A program made the translations under genes and the position numbers. Below the pieces are notes generated by a model. The model had not been told where the DNA came from, ran no database searches, and saw nothing but the letters and a program-made list of their open reading frames with translations. This document shows positions 43,223-52,903 of a stretch of 64,000 bases of DNA, one piece after another. Numbering within the stretch: position 1 is the first letter of the stretch; every line of letters begins with the position of its first letter. The stretch lies in NCBI RefSeq assembly GCF_025452235.1, contig NZ_CP104965.1, positions 2,290,501 to 2,354,500 of the forward strand. Direction: 5' to 3'. This stretch comes from Devosia neptuniae (GTDB lineage: Bacteria > Pseudomonadota > Alphaproteobacteria > Rhizobiales > Devosiaceae).

Positions 43223-44680
43223 ATGGCCGAGATCGCCAACGCCATCCGCTTCATCCTCAATGACGAGGAAATTGCGCTGACCGATGTGGCGGCGGACCAG
43301 ACGCTGCTCGATTTCCTGCGGCTGGCAAAGCGGCTGCGTGGCAGCAAGGAAGGCTGCGCCGAGGGCGATTGCGGGGCTTGCACCGTGTTGGTCGGGCGGC
43401 TTGCCGGCGATGAGATGATCTATGACTCGGTCACCGCCTGCATTCGCTTCGTGGGGAGCCTGCACGGCACCCATGTGGTGACGGTGGAGCATTTGCGGGC
43501 CAAGGATGGCACGCTGCATCCCGTGCAGCAGGCCATGGTCGATCAGCATGGCAGCCAGTGCGGGTTTTGTACGCCCGGTTTTGTGATGAGCCTTTATGGG
43601 CTGTGGATGCGCGATCCTCATCCGAGCCAGCCGGCGATTGAAAAGGCATTGCAGGGCAATCTTTGTCGCTGCACTGGCTATGCGCCGATCATCCGCGCGG
43701 CCAAGGCGATTTCCTCCTATGGCGCGCCGGAAGCCGATCCGCTGCGGGCCGAGCGCATTGCGCTCAAGGGCAAGATCAAGGCGATCCATGATGGGCGCCG
43801 GGTCGAGATTGCCGATCAGATTATTGTGCCGGCGAGCCTTGATGATTTCGCTGCTGTTTACGAAGCCAATCCCACCGCGACCATCGTGGCCGGCTCGACC
43901 GATGTGGGCCTGTGGGTCACCAAATTCATGCGCCGCATTGGCCCGGTGATTTTCATCGGCCATCTGCAGGAGCTCAAGCGCATTGCGGAAAACGACAGCG
44001 AATTGCGGCTCTATGCTGGGGTCAGCTATTCGGAAGCCCTGCCGTCCATTGCCGCCAATTTCCCGCAGCTGGGCGAATTGTGGGATCGCATTGCGGGCGA
44101 ACAGATCCGCAATATGGGCACGATCGGGGGCAACATCGCCAATGGCTCGCCGATTGGCGACACGCCGCCGCCGCTGATCGCGCTGGGGGCCAAGCTGCAT
44201 CTACGGCGCGGCGAGCATCGTCGCGAGATCAGATTGGAGGATTATTTCCTCGCCTATGGCAAGCAGGATCGCCAGCCGGGCGAGTTCGTCGAAAGCGTCA
44301 CCATTCCCTATCTGCCGGCGGGCGAGCATTTCGCCACCTACAAGATTTCCAAGCGGCGCGAAGAGGATATCTCGGCGCTGTGCGGGGCGTTCCGGGTTTT
44401 CGTGAGTGATGCCGGCGTGGTCGGCATGGCCCGCATCGCCTTCGGCGGCATGGCGGCGACGCCAAAGCGTGCCAAGGCCGTGGAAGCGGCTTTGGTGGGC
44501 AAGCCATGGACGCTGGAAACGGTTGAAGCGGCGATGGCTGTGTTTGGCGAGGATTATCAGCCGATTTCCGATATGCGCGCTTCGGCCGAATATCGACTGC
44601 TAACGGCGCAGAACCTGCTGCTGCGGTTTTTCCATGAGACGACTGGTCATGGACAAAGATTGCGGCGGGAGGTGGCGTGA
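43223..44680 (+). CDS. xdhA: Xanthine dehydrogenase small subunit (FeS/FAD)
   Basis: 485 residues. Two [2Fe-2S] clusters: CAEGDCGAC near residue 47 and CGFCTPG with CRCTGY near residues 113-150. The FAD domain shows AGSTDVGLWVTK and GTIGGNIANGSPIGD. It carries electrons from the Mo site to NAD. Overlaps xdhB by one base. Confidence 0.95.
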   Translation: MAEIANAIRFILNDEEIALTDVAADQTLLDFLRLAKRLRGSKEGCAEGDCGACTVLVGRLAGDEMIYDSVTACIRFVGSLHGTHVVTVEHLRAKDGTLHPVQQAMVDQHGSQCGFCTPGFVMSLYGLWMRDPHPSQPAIEKALQGNLCRCTGYAPIIRAAKAISSYGAPEADPLRAERIALKGKIKAIHDGRRVEIADQIIVPASLDDFAAVYEANPTATIVAGSTDVGLWVTKFMRRIGPVIFIGHLQELKRIAENDSELRLYAGVSYSEALPSIAANFPQLGELWDRIAGEQIRNMGTIGGNIANGSPIGDTPPPLIALGAKLHLRRGEHRREIRLEDYFLAYGKQDRQPGEFVESVTIPYLPAGEHFATYKISKRREEDISALCGAFRVFVSDAGVVGMARIAFGGMAATPKRAKAVEAALVGKPWTLETVEAAMAVFGEDYQPISDMRASAEYRLLTAQNLLLRFFHETTGHGQRLRREVA

Positions 44681-47007
44681 TGAACAAGCACCCGACCATC
44701 TCCCGCTCGACGCTGCACGAACCCACCCGTCACGATAGCGGGCCCAAGCATGTCTCCGGCTCGGCCGAATATATCGATGACATGATCGAGCCAGCCGGCA
44801 CGATGCATGCCTATCTCGCGCTCTCGACCAAGCCGCATGCCGAGATTGTTGCTATCGACTATGCGGCGGTCAAAGCCGCGCCCGGCGTGATTGGCGTGCT
44901 CACCGCCGAGGACATTCCCGGCGAGAATGATGTTTCGCCCAGCCACAAGCATGACGAGCCGATCTTTGCCGCGGGCAAGGTGCATTTCTGGGGCCAGCCG
45001 CTGTTTGCCGTGATCGCGGAAACCCGTGATCAGGCGCGGCGGGCGGCGCATCTCGCCAAGGTTAAGTACAAGGATTTGCCGTTCGCCCTTGATGTCCGCG
45101 CCGCACAGGCCGCGGGTGGGCAATTGGTGACTGAGCCGCTTAAGCTCGAGCGGGGGGATGTCGCGGCGGGCTTTGAAAAATCGCCGCGCCGGGTCAAGGG
45201 CAGCGTCACTATTGGCGGGCAGGACCACTTCTATCTCGAGGGCCAGATCGCTATGGCAGTGCCGGGGGAGGATGAGGACGTGACGGTCTATTCCTCCACC
45301 CAGCACCCCAGCGAAGTGCAGCTGATGGTGGCTCATGTGCTCAATTCTCAGCAGCATGCGGTCACGGTGAATGTGCGCCGCATGGGCGGCGGTTTTGGCG
45401 GCAAGGAAACGCAGGGCAATCTGTTCGCGGTGGTCGCGGCCATTGCGGCCAAGAAGTGGAACCGCGCCTGCAAAATCCGCCCCGACCGCGATGACGATAT
45501 GACTGCCACCGGCAAGCGGCACGATTTCGTGGTCGATTATGATGTCGGCTATGACGAGACGGGCAAAATTCAGGCGGTTGACGCCGTTTATGGCGCCCGC
45601 GCCGGATTTTCCTCGGACCTTTCCGGCCCCGTCACCGACCGGGCCTTGTTCCACGCCGACAATGCCTATTGGTATCCCGCTGTGCGGGTGCGGTCCGAGC
45701 CGCTTTATACCAATACCGTGTCCAACACGGCTTTTCGCGGCTTTGGTGGCCCGCAGGGCATGATGGCCTGCGAGCGCTGGATCGAGGATATAGCCTATGA
45801 TCTGGGGCGCGATCCGCTCGATATCCGCAAGGCCAATTTCTACGGCACTGACAGCGAGAACGTGACGCCCTATCACCAGGTGGTGGAGGACAATGTCATC
45901 CATCGCGTGGTGGATGAGCTCGAGCAGTCCTCGGATTATCAGGCCCGGCGCAAGGCGATCCTTGAGTACAATGCGGGCAGCGCGATCCTCAAAAAGGGTA
46001 TTGCGCTGACGCCGGTCAAGTTCGGCATTTCCTTCACCGCCACCTGGTACAATCAGGCCGGCGCCTTGGTGCATATCTATAAGGATGGCTCGATCCATCT
46101 CAGCCATGGCGGCACCGAAATGGGGCAGGGGCTCTATATCAAGGTGGCGCAGGTTTTGGCCGATGCCTTCTGCGTTGGGCTCGATGCCATCAAGATCATG
46201 GCGACCTCCACAGGCAAGGTGCCCAATACTTCGGCCACGGCTGCTTCATCGGGTTCGGATCTTAACGGCATGGCGGCCTGGGATGCGGCCAATCAGATCA
46301 AGGCGCGGCTCGTGACTCATGCGGCCAAGCTTTATCAATGTGATGAAGCGGCGGTGGAGTTTGTGCGCGGCGGCGTTCAGGCGGGCGAGCAATTCGTGGA
46401 ATTTGCCGAGCTGATTGCCTCGGCGTATCTGAACCGCGTGCAGCTTTCCGCCGCCGGTTTCTATCAGACGCCGAAAATCCATTGGGATCGGGCGACCGGG
46501 CGCGGGCATCCGTTCTATTATTTCGCTTATGGCGCTTCGGTCAGCGAGGTGACGATCGATACGCTGACGGGCGAATATGTGGTGGACCGCGTCGATATCC
46601 TCCATGATGTCGGGCGCTCGCTCAATCCGGCTATCGATATCGGGCAGGTCGAGGGTGGGTTCGTGCAGGGCATGGGGTGGCTGACCACCGAGGAACTAGT
46701 GTGGGACGACAAGGGCCAGCTGCGCACCAAGGCGCCGTCGACCTACAAGATTCCGGTGGCGAGCGATGTGCCGCCGATTTTCAACGTGCGGCTGGCGGAA
46801 TGGTCGGTCAACAAGGAGCCGACGATTGGCCGCTCCAAGGCGGTGGGCGAGCCGCCGTTCATGCTGGCGATGAGTGTGGTCGAGGCACTGTCCATGGCGG
46901 TGGCGAGCGTGGCGGATTACAAAATTGCGCCGAGGCTGGATACGCCGGTGACGCCCGAGCGGGTGTTGATGGGGTGCGAGCGGCTGAAGCGGGAGGCGCG
47001 GGGGTGA
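44680..47007 (+). CDS. xdhB: Xanthine dehydrogenase molybdenum-binding subunit
   Basis: 775 residues from ATG 44680, with GGGAGG upstream. Moco-site sequences include RRMGGGFGGKET and RGFGGPQGMMACE, with a C-terminal region carrying VGEPPFML with the catalytic-type Glu nearby. It hydroxylates hypoxanthine to xanthine and xanthine to urate. Part of the uraH-xdhABC operon. Confidence 0.95.
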   Translation: MNKHPTISRSTLHEPTRHDSGPKHVSGSAEYIDDMIEPAGTMHAYLALSTKPHAEIVAIDYAAVKAAPGVIGVLTAEDIPGENDVSPSHKHDEPIFAAGKVHFWGQPLFAVIAETRDQARRAAHLAKVKYKDLPFALDVRAAQAAGGQLVTEPLKLERGDVAAGFEKSPRRVKGSVTIGGQDHFYLEGQIAMAVPGEDEDVTVYSSTQHPSEVQLMVAHVLNSQQHAVTVNVRRMGGGFGGKETQGNLFAVVAAIAAKKWNRACKIRPDRDDDMTATGKRHDFVVDYDVGYDETGKIQAVDAVYGARAGFSSDLSGPVTDRALFHADNAYWYPAVRVRSEPLYTNTVSNTAFRGFGGPQGMMACERWIEDIAYDLGRDPLDIRKANFYGTDSENVTPYHQVVEDNVIHRVVDELEQSSDYQARRKAILEYNAGSAILKKGIALTPVKFGISFTATWYNQAGALVHIYKDGSIHLSHGGTEMGQGLYIKVAQVLADAFCVGLDAIKIMATSTGKVPNTSATAASSGSDLNGMAAWDAANQIKARLVTHAAKLYQCDEAAVEFVRGGVQAGEQFVEFAELIASAYLNRVQLSAAGFYQTPKIHWDRATGRGHPFYYFAYGASVSEVTIDTLTGEYVVDRVDILHDVGRSLNPAIDIGQVEGGFVQGMGWLTTEELVWDDKGQLRTKAPSTYKIPVASDVPPIFNVRLAEWSVNKEPTIGRSKAVGEPPFMLAMSVVEALSMAVASVADYKIAPRLDTPVTPERVLMGCERLKREARG

Positions 47008-47025
47008 GATTGGTGGTCATCCCCA

Positions 47026-47163
47026 CTGCAGAACCCCCACCCTGTCCCTCCCCTCAAGGGGGAGGGGACGCTCTCGATCACCACGCCTCATTTAGCCTCC
47101 ATATTGGCGGTTTCGTCGCCTCCCTCCCCCTGAGGGGAGGGAACGAGGGTGGGGGTTCTGCGC
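47026..47163. repeat. Family D inverted pair between xdhB and xdhC
   Basis: CTGCAGAACCCCCACCCTGT through CCCCTCAAGGGGGAGGGG, and the reverse complement ending GGGTGGGGGTTCTG. Lies inside an operon, so the pair is transcribed. Confidence 0.85.
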
Positions 47164-47196
47164 GGCGGTTAATCTCGACCGTGGGGAGGCCACCCT

Positions 47197-48057
47197 ATGA
47201 CCCGCTCCGCCGAACTCGCCGATTTCCTCGCCGCGCACCGCACCATTATTGCCTGCGAACTGACCTCCGTACGGGGCTCGTCGCCGCGTGAGCAGGGCAC
47301 GTTCATGCTGGTCAGCATGGGCTCCATCTTCGGCACGATTGGCGGTGGGGCGCTCGAATATATGGTCATTGACCATGCGCGGCGCCTGATTGCCGAGGGG
47401 CGGGCCGAGGAGGCGATGGATGTGCCGTTGGGGCCGGAAATCGGGCAATGCTGTGGGGGGCGGGTCGGCGTTAGCCTGCGCCATGCCGATGCGGGCGTGC
47501 GCGCCAATCTGGTCGGGCGCATTGCTGCCGAAGAGGCCAAGGAACCGCAGATCTATATTTTCGGTGCCGGACATGTCGGAAGGGCGCTGGCGCAGATTTT
47601 GGCGTTACTGCCGGTGCGGTCCGAAGTGATCGATACGCGGCAGGAAGAATTGAGCACTTTGCCGGCGGGTGTGGCGTGGCGGCGGGTGGCTATGCCCGAG
47701 GCTGTGGTGCGGTCGGCGCCGCAGGGAAGCAGCTATGTCGTGCTTACCCATGATCATGCGCTGGACTTCCTGATCGTCGCCGAAGCGCTCAAGCGCAGTG
47801 ACAGTCCCTATGTCGGCATGGTGGGGTCGCAGACCAAGCGCGCCAAATTCTCCAGCTGGTTTCGCGGGGAAGGGGGCGATCCGGCTTTGCTCGCGCGGCT
47901 GATTTCTCCCATTGGCCGCCAAGGGCTTGGGGATAAAAGGCCTTCGGTCATTGCGGCACTGGCGGCGGCAGAAATTATGGTCCACATTGGGCAGTGGGAA
48001 GCTGAAACTGCGCGGGCACGCGCCCCCACGAAACTGGGGGCGGTGATTGGACGCTAG
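47197..48057 (+). CDS. xdhC: XdhC, molybdenum cofactor insertion/sulfuration chaperone
   Basis: 286 residues, GGGGAGG before ATG. N-terminal SVRGSSPREQGTFMLV and GGALEY with GQCCGGRV, and a Rossmann-like second half (IYIFGAGHVGRAL, YVVLTHDHALD, GMVGSQTKRAKF). XdhC binds Moco, keeps it sulfurated and delivers it to XdhB. Confidence 0.95.
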   Translation: MTRSAELADFLAAHRTIIACELTSVRGSSPREQGTFMLVSMGSIFGTIGGGALEYMVIDHARRLIAEGRAEEAMDVPLGPEIGQCCGGRVGVSLRHADAGVRANLVGRIAAEEAKEPQIYIFGAGHVGRALAQILALLPVRSEVIDTRQEELSTLPAGVAWRRVAMPEAVVRSAPQGSSYVVLTHDHALDFLIVAEALKRSDSPYVGMVGSQTKRAKFSSWFRGEGGDPALLARLISPIGRQGLGDKRPSVIAALAAAEIMVHIGQWEAETARARAPTKLGAVIGR

Positions 48058-48058
48058 T

Positions 48059-49591
48059 ATGCCGTATCGGCTGGAATTGACCGGTATCACCAAGCGCTTT
48101 CCCGGCGTGCTCGCCAACGACAATGTCAGTTTTGCGGTCAAGCCGGGCGAAATCCATGCGCTGCTGGGCGAGAATGGCGCGGGCAAATCCACCCTGGTCA
48201 AGATGATCTATGGGATCATGCAGCCTGATGCCGGCGAAATCCGCTGGGACGGGCAGGTGGTGAGCGTCGCTAATCCCAAGGCCGCGCGCAAACTCGGCAT
48301 CGGCATGGTGTTCCAGCATTTCTCGCTGTTTGAAGCGCTGACGGTGCTCGAAAACATCGCGCTGGGCATGGACGCCAAAATTCCGGCGCGCGATCTGGAA
48401 GCCCGCATCCGCGAGGTGATGAGCACTTACGGCCTGCTGCTTGATCCGCATCGCACCGTGGCGACGCTGTCGGTGGGTGAGCGCCAACGCATCGAAATCG
48501 TGCGGGCGCTATTGCTCGATCCGAAATTGCTGATCATGGATGAGCCCACTTCGGTGCTGACACCGCAGGAGGTCGAGCAATTGTTCGACGTGTTGCGCAA
48601 GCTCGCGGCGCAGGGCTGTTCCATTCTCTACATTTCCCACAAGCTGCATGAAATCAAAGCCTTGTGTGATACGGCGACGATCCTGCGCGGCGGCAAGCTG
48701 GTCGATACCTGCGACCCCAAGCAGGAGACATCGCGCTCCATGGCGGAGAAGATGATCGGCGCGGGTCTCAAGGATATTGTGCGTCAGCCGGGCCGGTCCA
48801 TGGGCCTGCCCAAGCTGGTCGTGTCGCGACTTTCCACCAAGAAGACCGGGCATTTCGATGTGCCGGTCGACAATGTGAGCTTTACCGTGCGGGCTGGCGA
48901 GATTTTCGGCATTGCCGGGGTTGCCGGCAATGGGCAGAACGCGCTGCTCGATGCGCTGAGTGGCGAGATCATTGGTGATGACAAGGATGCTGTGACCATT
49001 GATGGCTATCCGCTAGGCCTGCTCGATACGACGGGCCGGCGCAAACGTGGCCTCTGTGCGGTGCCCGAAGAGCGCAATGGCCATGCGGCGGTGGGCGATT
49101 TTTCGCTGAGCGATAATTCGGTGCTGACGGCGCGCGACCGGCTGGGCATGGTCATGCTGGGGCTGATCAATTCGGGCGCCGCCAAGACCTATACCGGCAA
49201 GGTGATTGCCGATTTCGCCGTCAAGGCGCTGGGGCCGGGCTCGACTGCGGGTTCGCTCTCGGGCGGGAATTTGCAAAAATACATTATGGGCCGCGAAATC
49301 CTGCAAAAGCCCAGCGTGCTGGTGGTCAGCCAGCCAACCTGGGGTGTTGATGCGGGCGCTGCTGCGGCGATCCATCAGGCGCTGGTTGATCTGGCGGCGG
49401 CGGGTTCGGCCATTGTGGTGATCAGCCAGGATCTCGATGAACTGCTGGCGCTCTGCGACACGCTGGCGGTGATCAATCTGGGGCGGCTATCGGCGTCCCA
49501 GCCGGTGGGCGAGGTGTCGGTGGAAGAGATTGGCCTGTTGATGGGCGGAGTGCATGGCACGATGGAGGTCGCCGATGCAGTTCCGGCTTGA
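48059..49591 (+). CDS. Nucleoside/BMP-family ABC transporter ATP-binding protein, duplicated
   Basis: 510 residues with two ABC domains. First: Walker A GENGAGKSTLVKM, signature LSVGERQR, LLIMDEPTS. Second: GIAGVAGNGQNALLDALSG in place of a normal P-loop (as usual in sugar/nucleoside twin-domain ATPases) and SGGNLQKYIMGREI. It starts two bases after xdhC stops. It drives import by the two permeases and BMP protein that follow; substrate predicted as purine nucleosides or bases. Confidence 0.92.
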   Translation: MPYRLELTGITKRFPGVLANDNVSFAVKPGEIHALLGENGAGKSTLVKMIYGIMQPDAGEIRWDGQVVSVANPKAARKLGIGMVFQHFSLFEALTVLENIALGMDAKIPARDLEARIREVMSTYGLLLDPHRTVATLSVGERQRIEIVRALLLDPKLLIMDEPTSVLTPQEVEQLFDVLRKLAAQGCSILYISHKLHEIKALCDTATILRGGKLVDTCDPKQETSRSMAEKMIGAGLKDIVRQPGRSMGLPKLVVSRLSTKKTGHFDVPVDNVSFTVRAGEIFGIAGVAGNGQNALLDALSGEIIGDDKDAVTIDGYPLGLLDTTGRRKRGLCAVPEERNGHAAVGDFSLSDNSVLTARDRLGMVMLGLINSGAAKTYTGKVIADFAVKALGPGSTAGSLSGGNLQKYIMGREILQKPSVLVVSQPTWGVDAGAAAAIHQALVDLAAAGSAIVVISQDLDELLALCDTLAVINLGRLSASQPVGEVSVEEIGLLMGGVHGTMEVADAVPA

Positions 49592-50657
49592 AAAGCGCCA
49601 GGAGCCGTCGCGGCTCATGCTTTATACGACCCCGATTGCGGCCGTGCTGCTGACCATGCTGGTGGGCGCGATCATCTTTTCGCTGATCGGCTATGACGGC
49701 ATTGGTGCGGTGCGCGAAATCTTCTTCACCCCGCTGACCAATGCCTACAAATGGCAGGACCTGGGCGTAAAAGCCGCGCCGCTGATCATTATCGGGGTGG
49801 GGCTCTCCATCGCCTACCGCGCCAATGTCTGGAATATCGGCGCGGAGGGGCAATACATTATCGGGGGCCTGGCCGGCACCTGGGTGGCGCTGGCCACTTA
49901 CGGCATGACCGGCCCGTGGATTTTGCCGCTGATGATCCTGGCGGGGGTTGTGGGCGGGGCGTTGTATGCGGCCATTCCGGCGCTGCTCAAGACGCGGCTC
50001 AACGTCAATGAAATCCTGACGTCGCTGATGCTCACCTATGCCTCAGTGCAACTGATCTATTATCTGATCCGCGCGCCCTGGAAGGACCCGATGGGCATGG
50101 GTTTTCCGCAGACGCGGCTCTTCTCCGAGGCGGCGCGCCTGCCCAATATCATTCCCGGTACGATCGTGCATCTGGGCGTGCCCATCGCCATTGTGGTGGC
50201 GCTGGTCGCCTGGTTCATCATGTCGCGTTCGGTGTTCGGCTATCAGATGCGGGTGGTCGGCGCTGCGCCCCACGCTGCGCGCTATGGCGGGTTTTCCGAG
50301 AACAAGACGATCTGGCTGGCCATGCTGGTCAGTGGCGCGCTTGCTGGGTTGGCGGGTGTGCTCGAAGTGGCGGGGCCGTTCCAGCGCATGGTGCCGGGCT
50401 TTCCCACCAATTATGGGTTCACCGCCATCATCGTGGCGTTTCTGGGCCGGCTCAATCCGCTGGGCGTGATCTTTGCAGGCATTGTCATGGCCATCACCTT
50501 TGTCGGTGGCGAAGTGGCGCAGACCACGATTGGCCTGCCCAATGCCGCCACCGGGATTTTCCAGGCGATGGTGCTGTTCTTCCTGCTGGCGGGCGACATT
50601 CTGGTGCGCTACCGGCTCAAGCGCGTGGTCAATCAACCGGCGGCGGGGGCAGCATAG
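49575..50657 (+). CDS. ABC transporter permease, nucleoside type (first)
   Basis: 360 residues from ATG 49575 (GGAGGTC upstream), overlapping the ATPase gene end by 17 bases. About 8-10 hydrophobic helices of the BPD_transp_2 family, with NVWNIGAEGQYIIGGLAGTW and GFSENKTIWLAMLVSGALAG, the conserved stretches in nucleoside importers. Confidence 0.9.
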   Translation: MQFRLEKRQEPSRLMLYTTPIAAVLLTMLVGAIIFSLIGYDGIGAVREIFFTPLTNAYKWQDLGVKAAPLIIIGVGLSIAYRANVWNIGAEGQYIIGGLAGTWVALATYGMTGPWILPLMILAGVVGGALYAAIPALLKTRLNVNEILTSLMLTYASVQLIYYLIRAPWKDPMGMGFPQTRLFSEAARLPNIIPGTIVHLGVPIAIVVALVAWFIMSRSVFGYQMRVVGAAPHAARYGGFSENKTIWLAMLVSGALAGLAGVLEVAGPFQRMVPGFPTNYGFTAIIVAFLGRLNPLGVIFAGIVMAITFVGGEVAQTTIGLPNAATGIFQAMVLFFLLAGDILVRYRLKRVVNQPAAGAA

Positions 50658-51581
50658 ATGGATATCTATATCGCCATCATCGTCACCCTGGTTGGCGCGG
50701 CCACCCCGATCCTGATCGCGGCTTTGGGTGAATTGGTCGTCGAAAAGAGCGGCGTGCTCAATCTGGGCGTCGAGGGCATGATGCTGGTCGGCGCCATCGC
50801 CGGCTTTGCCGGGCAGTTCTATACGGGTAATCCCTATTTCGCGCTGCTGTGCGGGGCCTTTGCCGGGGCGGCCGCCTCGCTGATCTTCGGGTTCTTGACG
50901 CTGAGCCTCTCCGCCAACCAGACCGCGACTGGTCTGGCGCTGACGATTTTCGGCACCGGGTTTTCGGCGCTGGCGGGCGCGCCGTTCTCGGCCAAGCCGG
51001 TGCAGTTGATGCGGCCGCTGTTTCCGGCGGAACTGGCCACCCACCCGGTCTGGCGGGTGCTGTTCGGCTATTCATTTCCGGTCTATTTTTCGTTCTTCAT
51101 GGTGGCGGCGATCTGGTGGTTCCTGCACCGTACCCGCTCGGGCCTGATCCTGCGCGCTGTGGGGGAGAATGATCTATCGGCCCATTCCATCGGCTATTCG
51201 GTCAAGGGCGTGCGCTATGCGGCGGTCATGTTCGGCGGCGCCATGGCCGGCATTGCTGGGGCCTGTTTCCCGCTGCTGCTCACGCCACAATGGGCCGAGC
51301 GCATGACGGCGGGCCGGGGCTGGATCGCGGTGGCGCTGGTGGTTTTCGCCTCGTGGAAGCCGTTCCGCCTCTTGGCCGGCGCTTATCTGTTCGGGCTGGT
51401 GATGACCATGGAGCTTTATGCCAAGGCCGGCGGCGGACCGCTTTCAGTCATTCCGTCCGAGCTCTGGGCGGCTCTGCCCTATCTCGCTACCATTATCGTG
51501 CTGGTCCTGATTTCGATCCGGCGCGACGCAACCAGCAATGCACCGGCCTGCCTCGGCAAGCCGTTTCTGCCCAGCAATTGA
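50658..51581 (+). CDS. ABC transporter permease, nucleoside type (second)
   Basis: 307 residues; the ATG directly follows the TAG of the first permease. BPD_transp_2 family with KSGVLNLGVEGMMLVGAIAG, the typical partner signature of the twin-permease nucleoside systems. Forms the channel with the first permease. Confidence 0.92.
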   Translation: MDIYIAIIVTLVGAATPILIAALGELVVEKSGVLNLGVEGMMLVGAIAGFAGQFYTGNPYFALLCGAFAGAAASLIFGFLTLSLSANQTATGLALTIFGTGFSALAGAPFSAKPVQLMRPLFPAELATHPVWRVLFGYSFPVYFSFFMVAAIWWFLHRTRSGLILRAVGENDLSAHSIGYSVKGVRYAAVMFGGAMAGIAGACFPLLLTPQWAERMTAGRGWIAVALVVFASWKPFRLLAGAYLFGLVMTMELYAKAGGGPLSVIPSELWAALPYLATIIVLVLISIRRDATSNAPACLGKPFLPSN

Positions 51582-51636
51582 GCCGGCACCAATGACCGGC
51601 TCAATCGAATATCAAGACGTCAATCAGGAGAAACGA

Positions 51637-52722
51637 ATGACCCTTTCACGGCGTAATATTCTGAAGATCGGCGGGGCAGCCGCAGCCCTGCCGCTGCTCG
51701 GCTCCAAGGCTTTCGCCCAGACCGAGCCGCTCAAGATCGGCTTCATCTATGTCGGCACCATCAACGACAATGGCTATAACTACGCCCACAACCAGGGCCG
51801 CATCTATGTCGAGGAGCAACTGGGCGACGCGGTCGAGACGACCTATGTCGAGAACGTTCCGGAAGGTCCGGATTGCGAGCGCGTGCTGCGCGAACTGGCC
51901 CAGCAGGGCAACAAGTTGATTTTCGCCACCAGCTTCGGCTTTGGTGACTCCGTGATCAAGGTTGCTCCGCAATTCCCCGACGTGAAGTTCGAGCATGCCA
52001 CCGGCTATATGAAGGCCGACAATGTCGGGCTCTACAATGCGCGCTTCTATGAAGGGCGCGCGGTTTGCGGCACCATTGCCGGCCATATGTCCAAGACCGG
52101 CAAGGCGGGCTATATCGGCTCCTTCCCGATCCCGGAAGTGGTGATGGGTATCAATGCGCTGGCGCTGAGCGGCCGCCGCATCAACCCCAACTTCACCGTC
52201 AAGCCGGTCTATATCTCGACCTGGAACGACCCGGCCAAGGAAGCTGACGCCGCGCGCGCCATGATCGATCAGGGCATCGACATCATCGCCCAGCATACCG
52301 ACGGTCCGGCCGCCCTGCAGGTTGCCCAGGAACGCGGCATTATCGGTGGCTTCGGCCAGGGCGCCGACATGAGCGCCTTTGCTCCGGAAACCCAGCTGAC
52401 CGCCATTATCGACCATTGGGGCCCGCACTACCTGGCCTCCGCCAAGGCGGTGATCGATGGCACCTGGGTGGCCGGCGATACCTGGGAAGGTCTCAAGGAA
52501 GACGTGGTTCAGATGGGCCCCTATAACGAGAAGGTGCCGGCCGACGTCGTGGCCGATGCCGAGAAGATCCGCACCGGCCAGATCGACGGCTCGTTCCACA
52601 TCTTCACCGGCCCGATCAAGGACAATACCGGTGCCGAACGCGTCGCCGCCGGCGTGACCATGACCGATGCCGAACTGCTCAGCATGGACTGGTATGTCGA
52701 AGGCGTTGAACAGCCGGTTTAA
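51637..52722 (+). CDS. BMP family ABC transporter substrate-binding protein
   Basis: 361 residues from ATG 51637 (AGGAG upstream). Signal sequence MTLSRRNILKIGGAAAALPL, with twin Arg, cleaved near AFAQ. BMP (PnrA-like) fold with IGFIYVGTINDNGYNYAHNQ and KTGKAGYIGSFPIPEVV. PnrA-like proteins bind purine nucleosides. Last gene of the uptake block; a strong intrinsic terminator follows. Confidence 0.92.
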   Translation: MTLSRRNILKIGGAAAALPLLGSKAFAQTEPLKIGFIYVGTINDNGYNYAHNQGRIYVEEQLGDAVETTYVENVPEGPDCERVLRELAQQGNKLIFATSFGFGDSVIKVAPQFPDVKFEHATGYMKADNVGLYNARFYEGRAVCGTIAGHMSKTGKAGYIGSFPIPEVVMGINALALSGRRINPNFTVKPVYISTWNDPAKEADAARAMIDQGIDIIAQHTDGPAALQVAQERGIIGGFGQGADMSAFAPETQLTAIIDHWGPHYLASAKAVIDGTWVAGDTWEGLKEDVVQMGPYNEKVPADVVADAEKIRTGQIDGSFHIFTGPIKDNTGAERVAAGVTMTDAELLSMDWYVEGVEQPV

Positions 52723-52743
52723 GGGTTGTTTGACTGAGTTGAG

Positions 52744-52769
52744 GGGGCGGGCCTGCGCCCGCCCCTTTT
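52744..52769 (+). terminator. Intrinsic terminator after the BMP binding-protein gene
   Basis: GGGGCGGGC, loop CTGC, GCCCGCCCC, then TTTT. It ends the long uraH-xdh-importer transcript. Confidence 0.9.
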
Positions 52770-52781
52770 CACGACCACCAA

Positions 52782-52890
52782 GTAGACCTCATCCTGATGC
52801 TTCGACAGGCTCACCATGTCGAAGGACGAGGTCGTGGCGCGGTCGGTGGCACGACCTCGTGGTTCGACAGGCTCACCATGAGGTCTACTA
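52782..52890. repeat. Family A palindromic repeat, inverted pair with internal duplication
   Basis: AGACCTCATCCTGATGCTTC at the left and GTTCGACAGGCTCACCATGA at the right are arms of the same family as 6622-6720. The left arm contains an extra TCGACAGGCTCACCATGTCGA segment with its own inner palindrome. Confidence 0.8.
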
Positions 52891-52903
52891 AGAGGACTGG
52901 TTG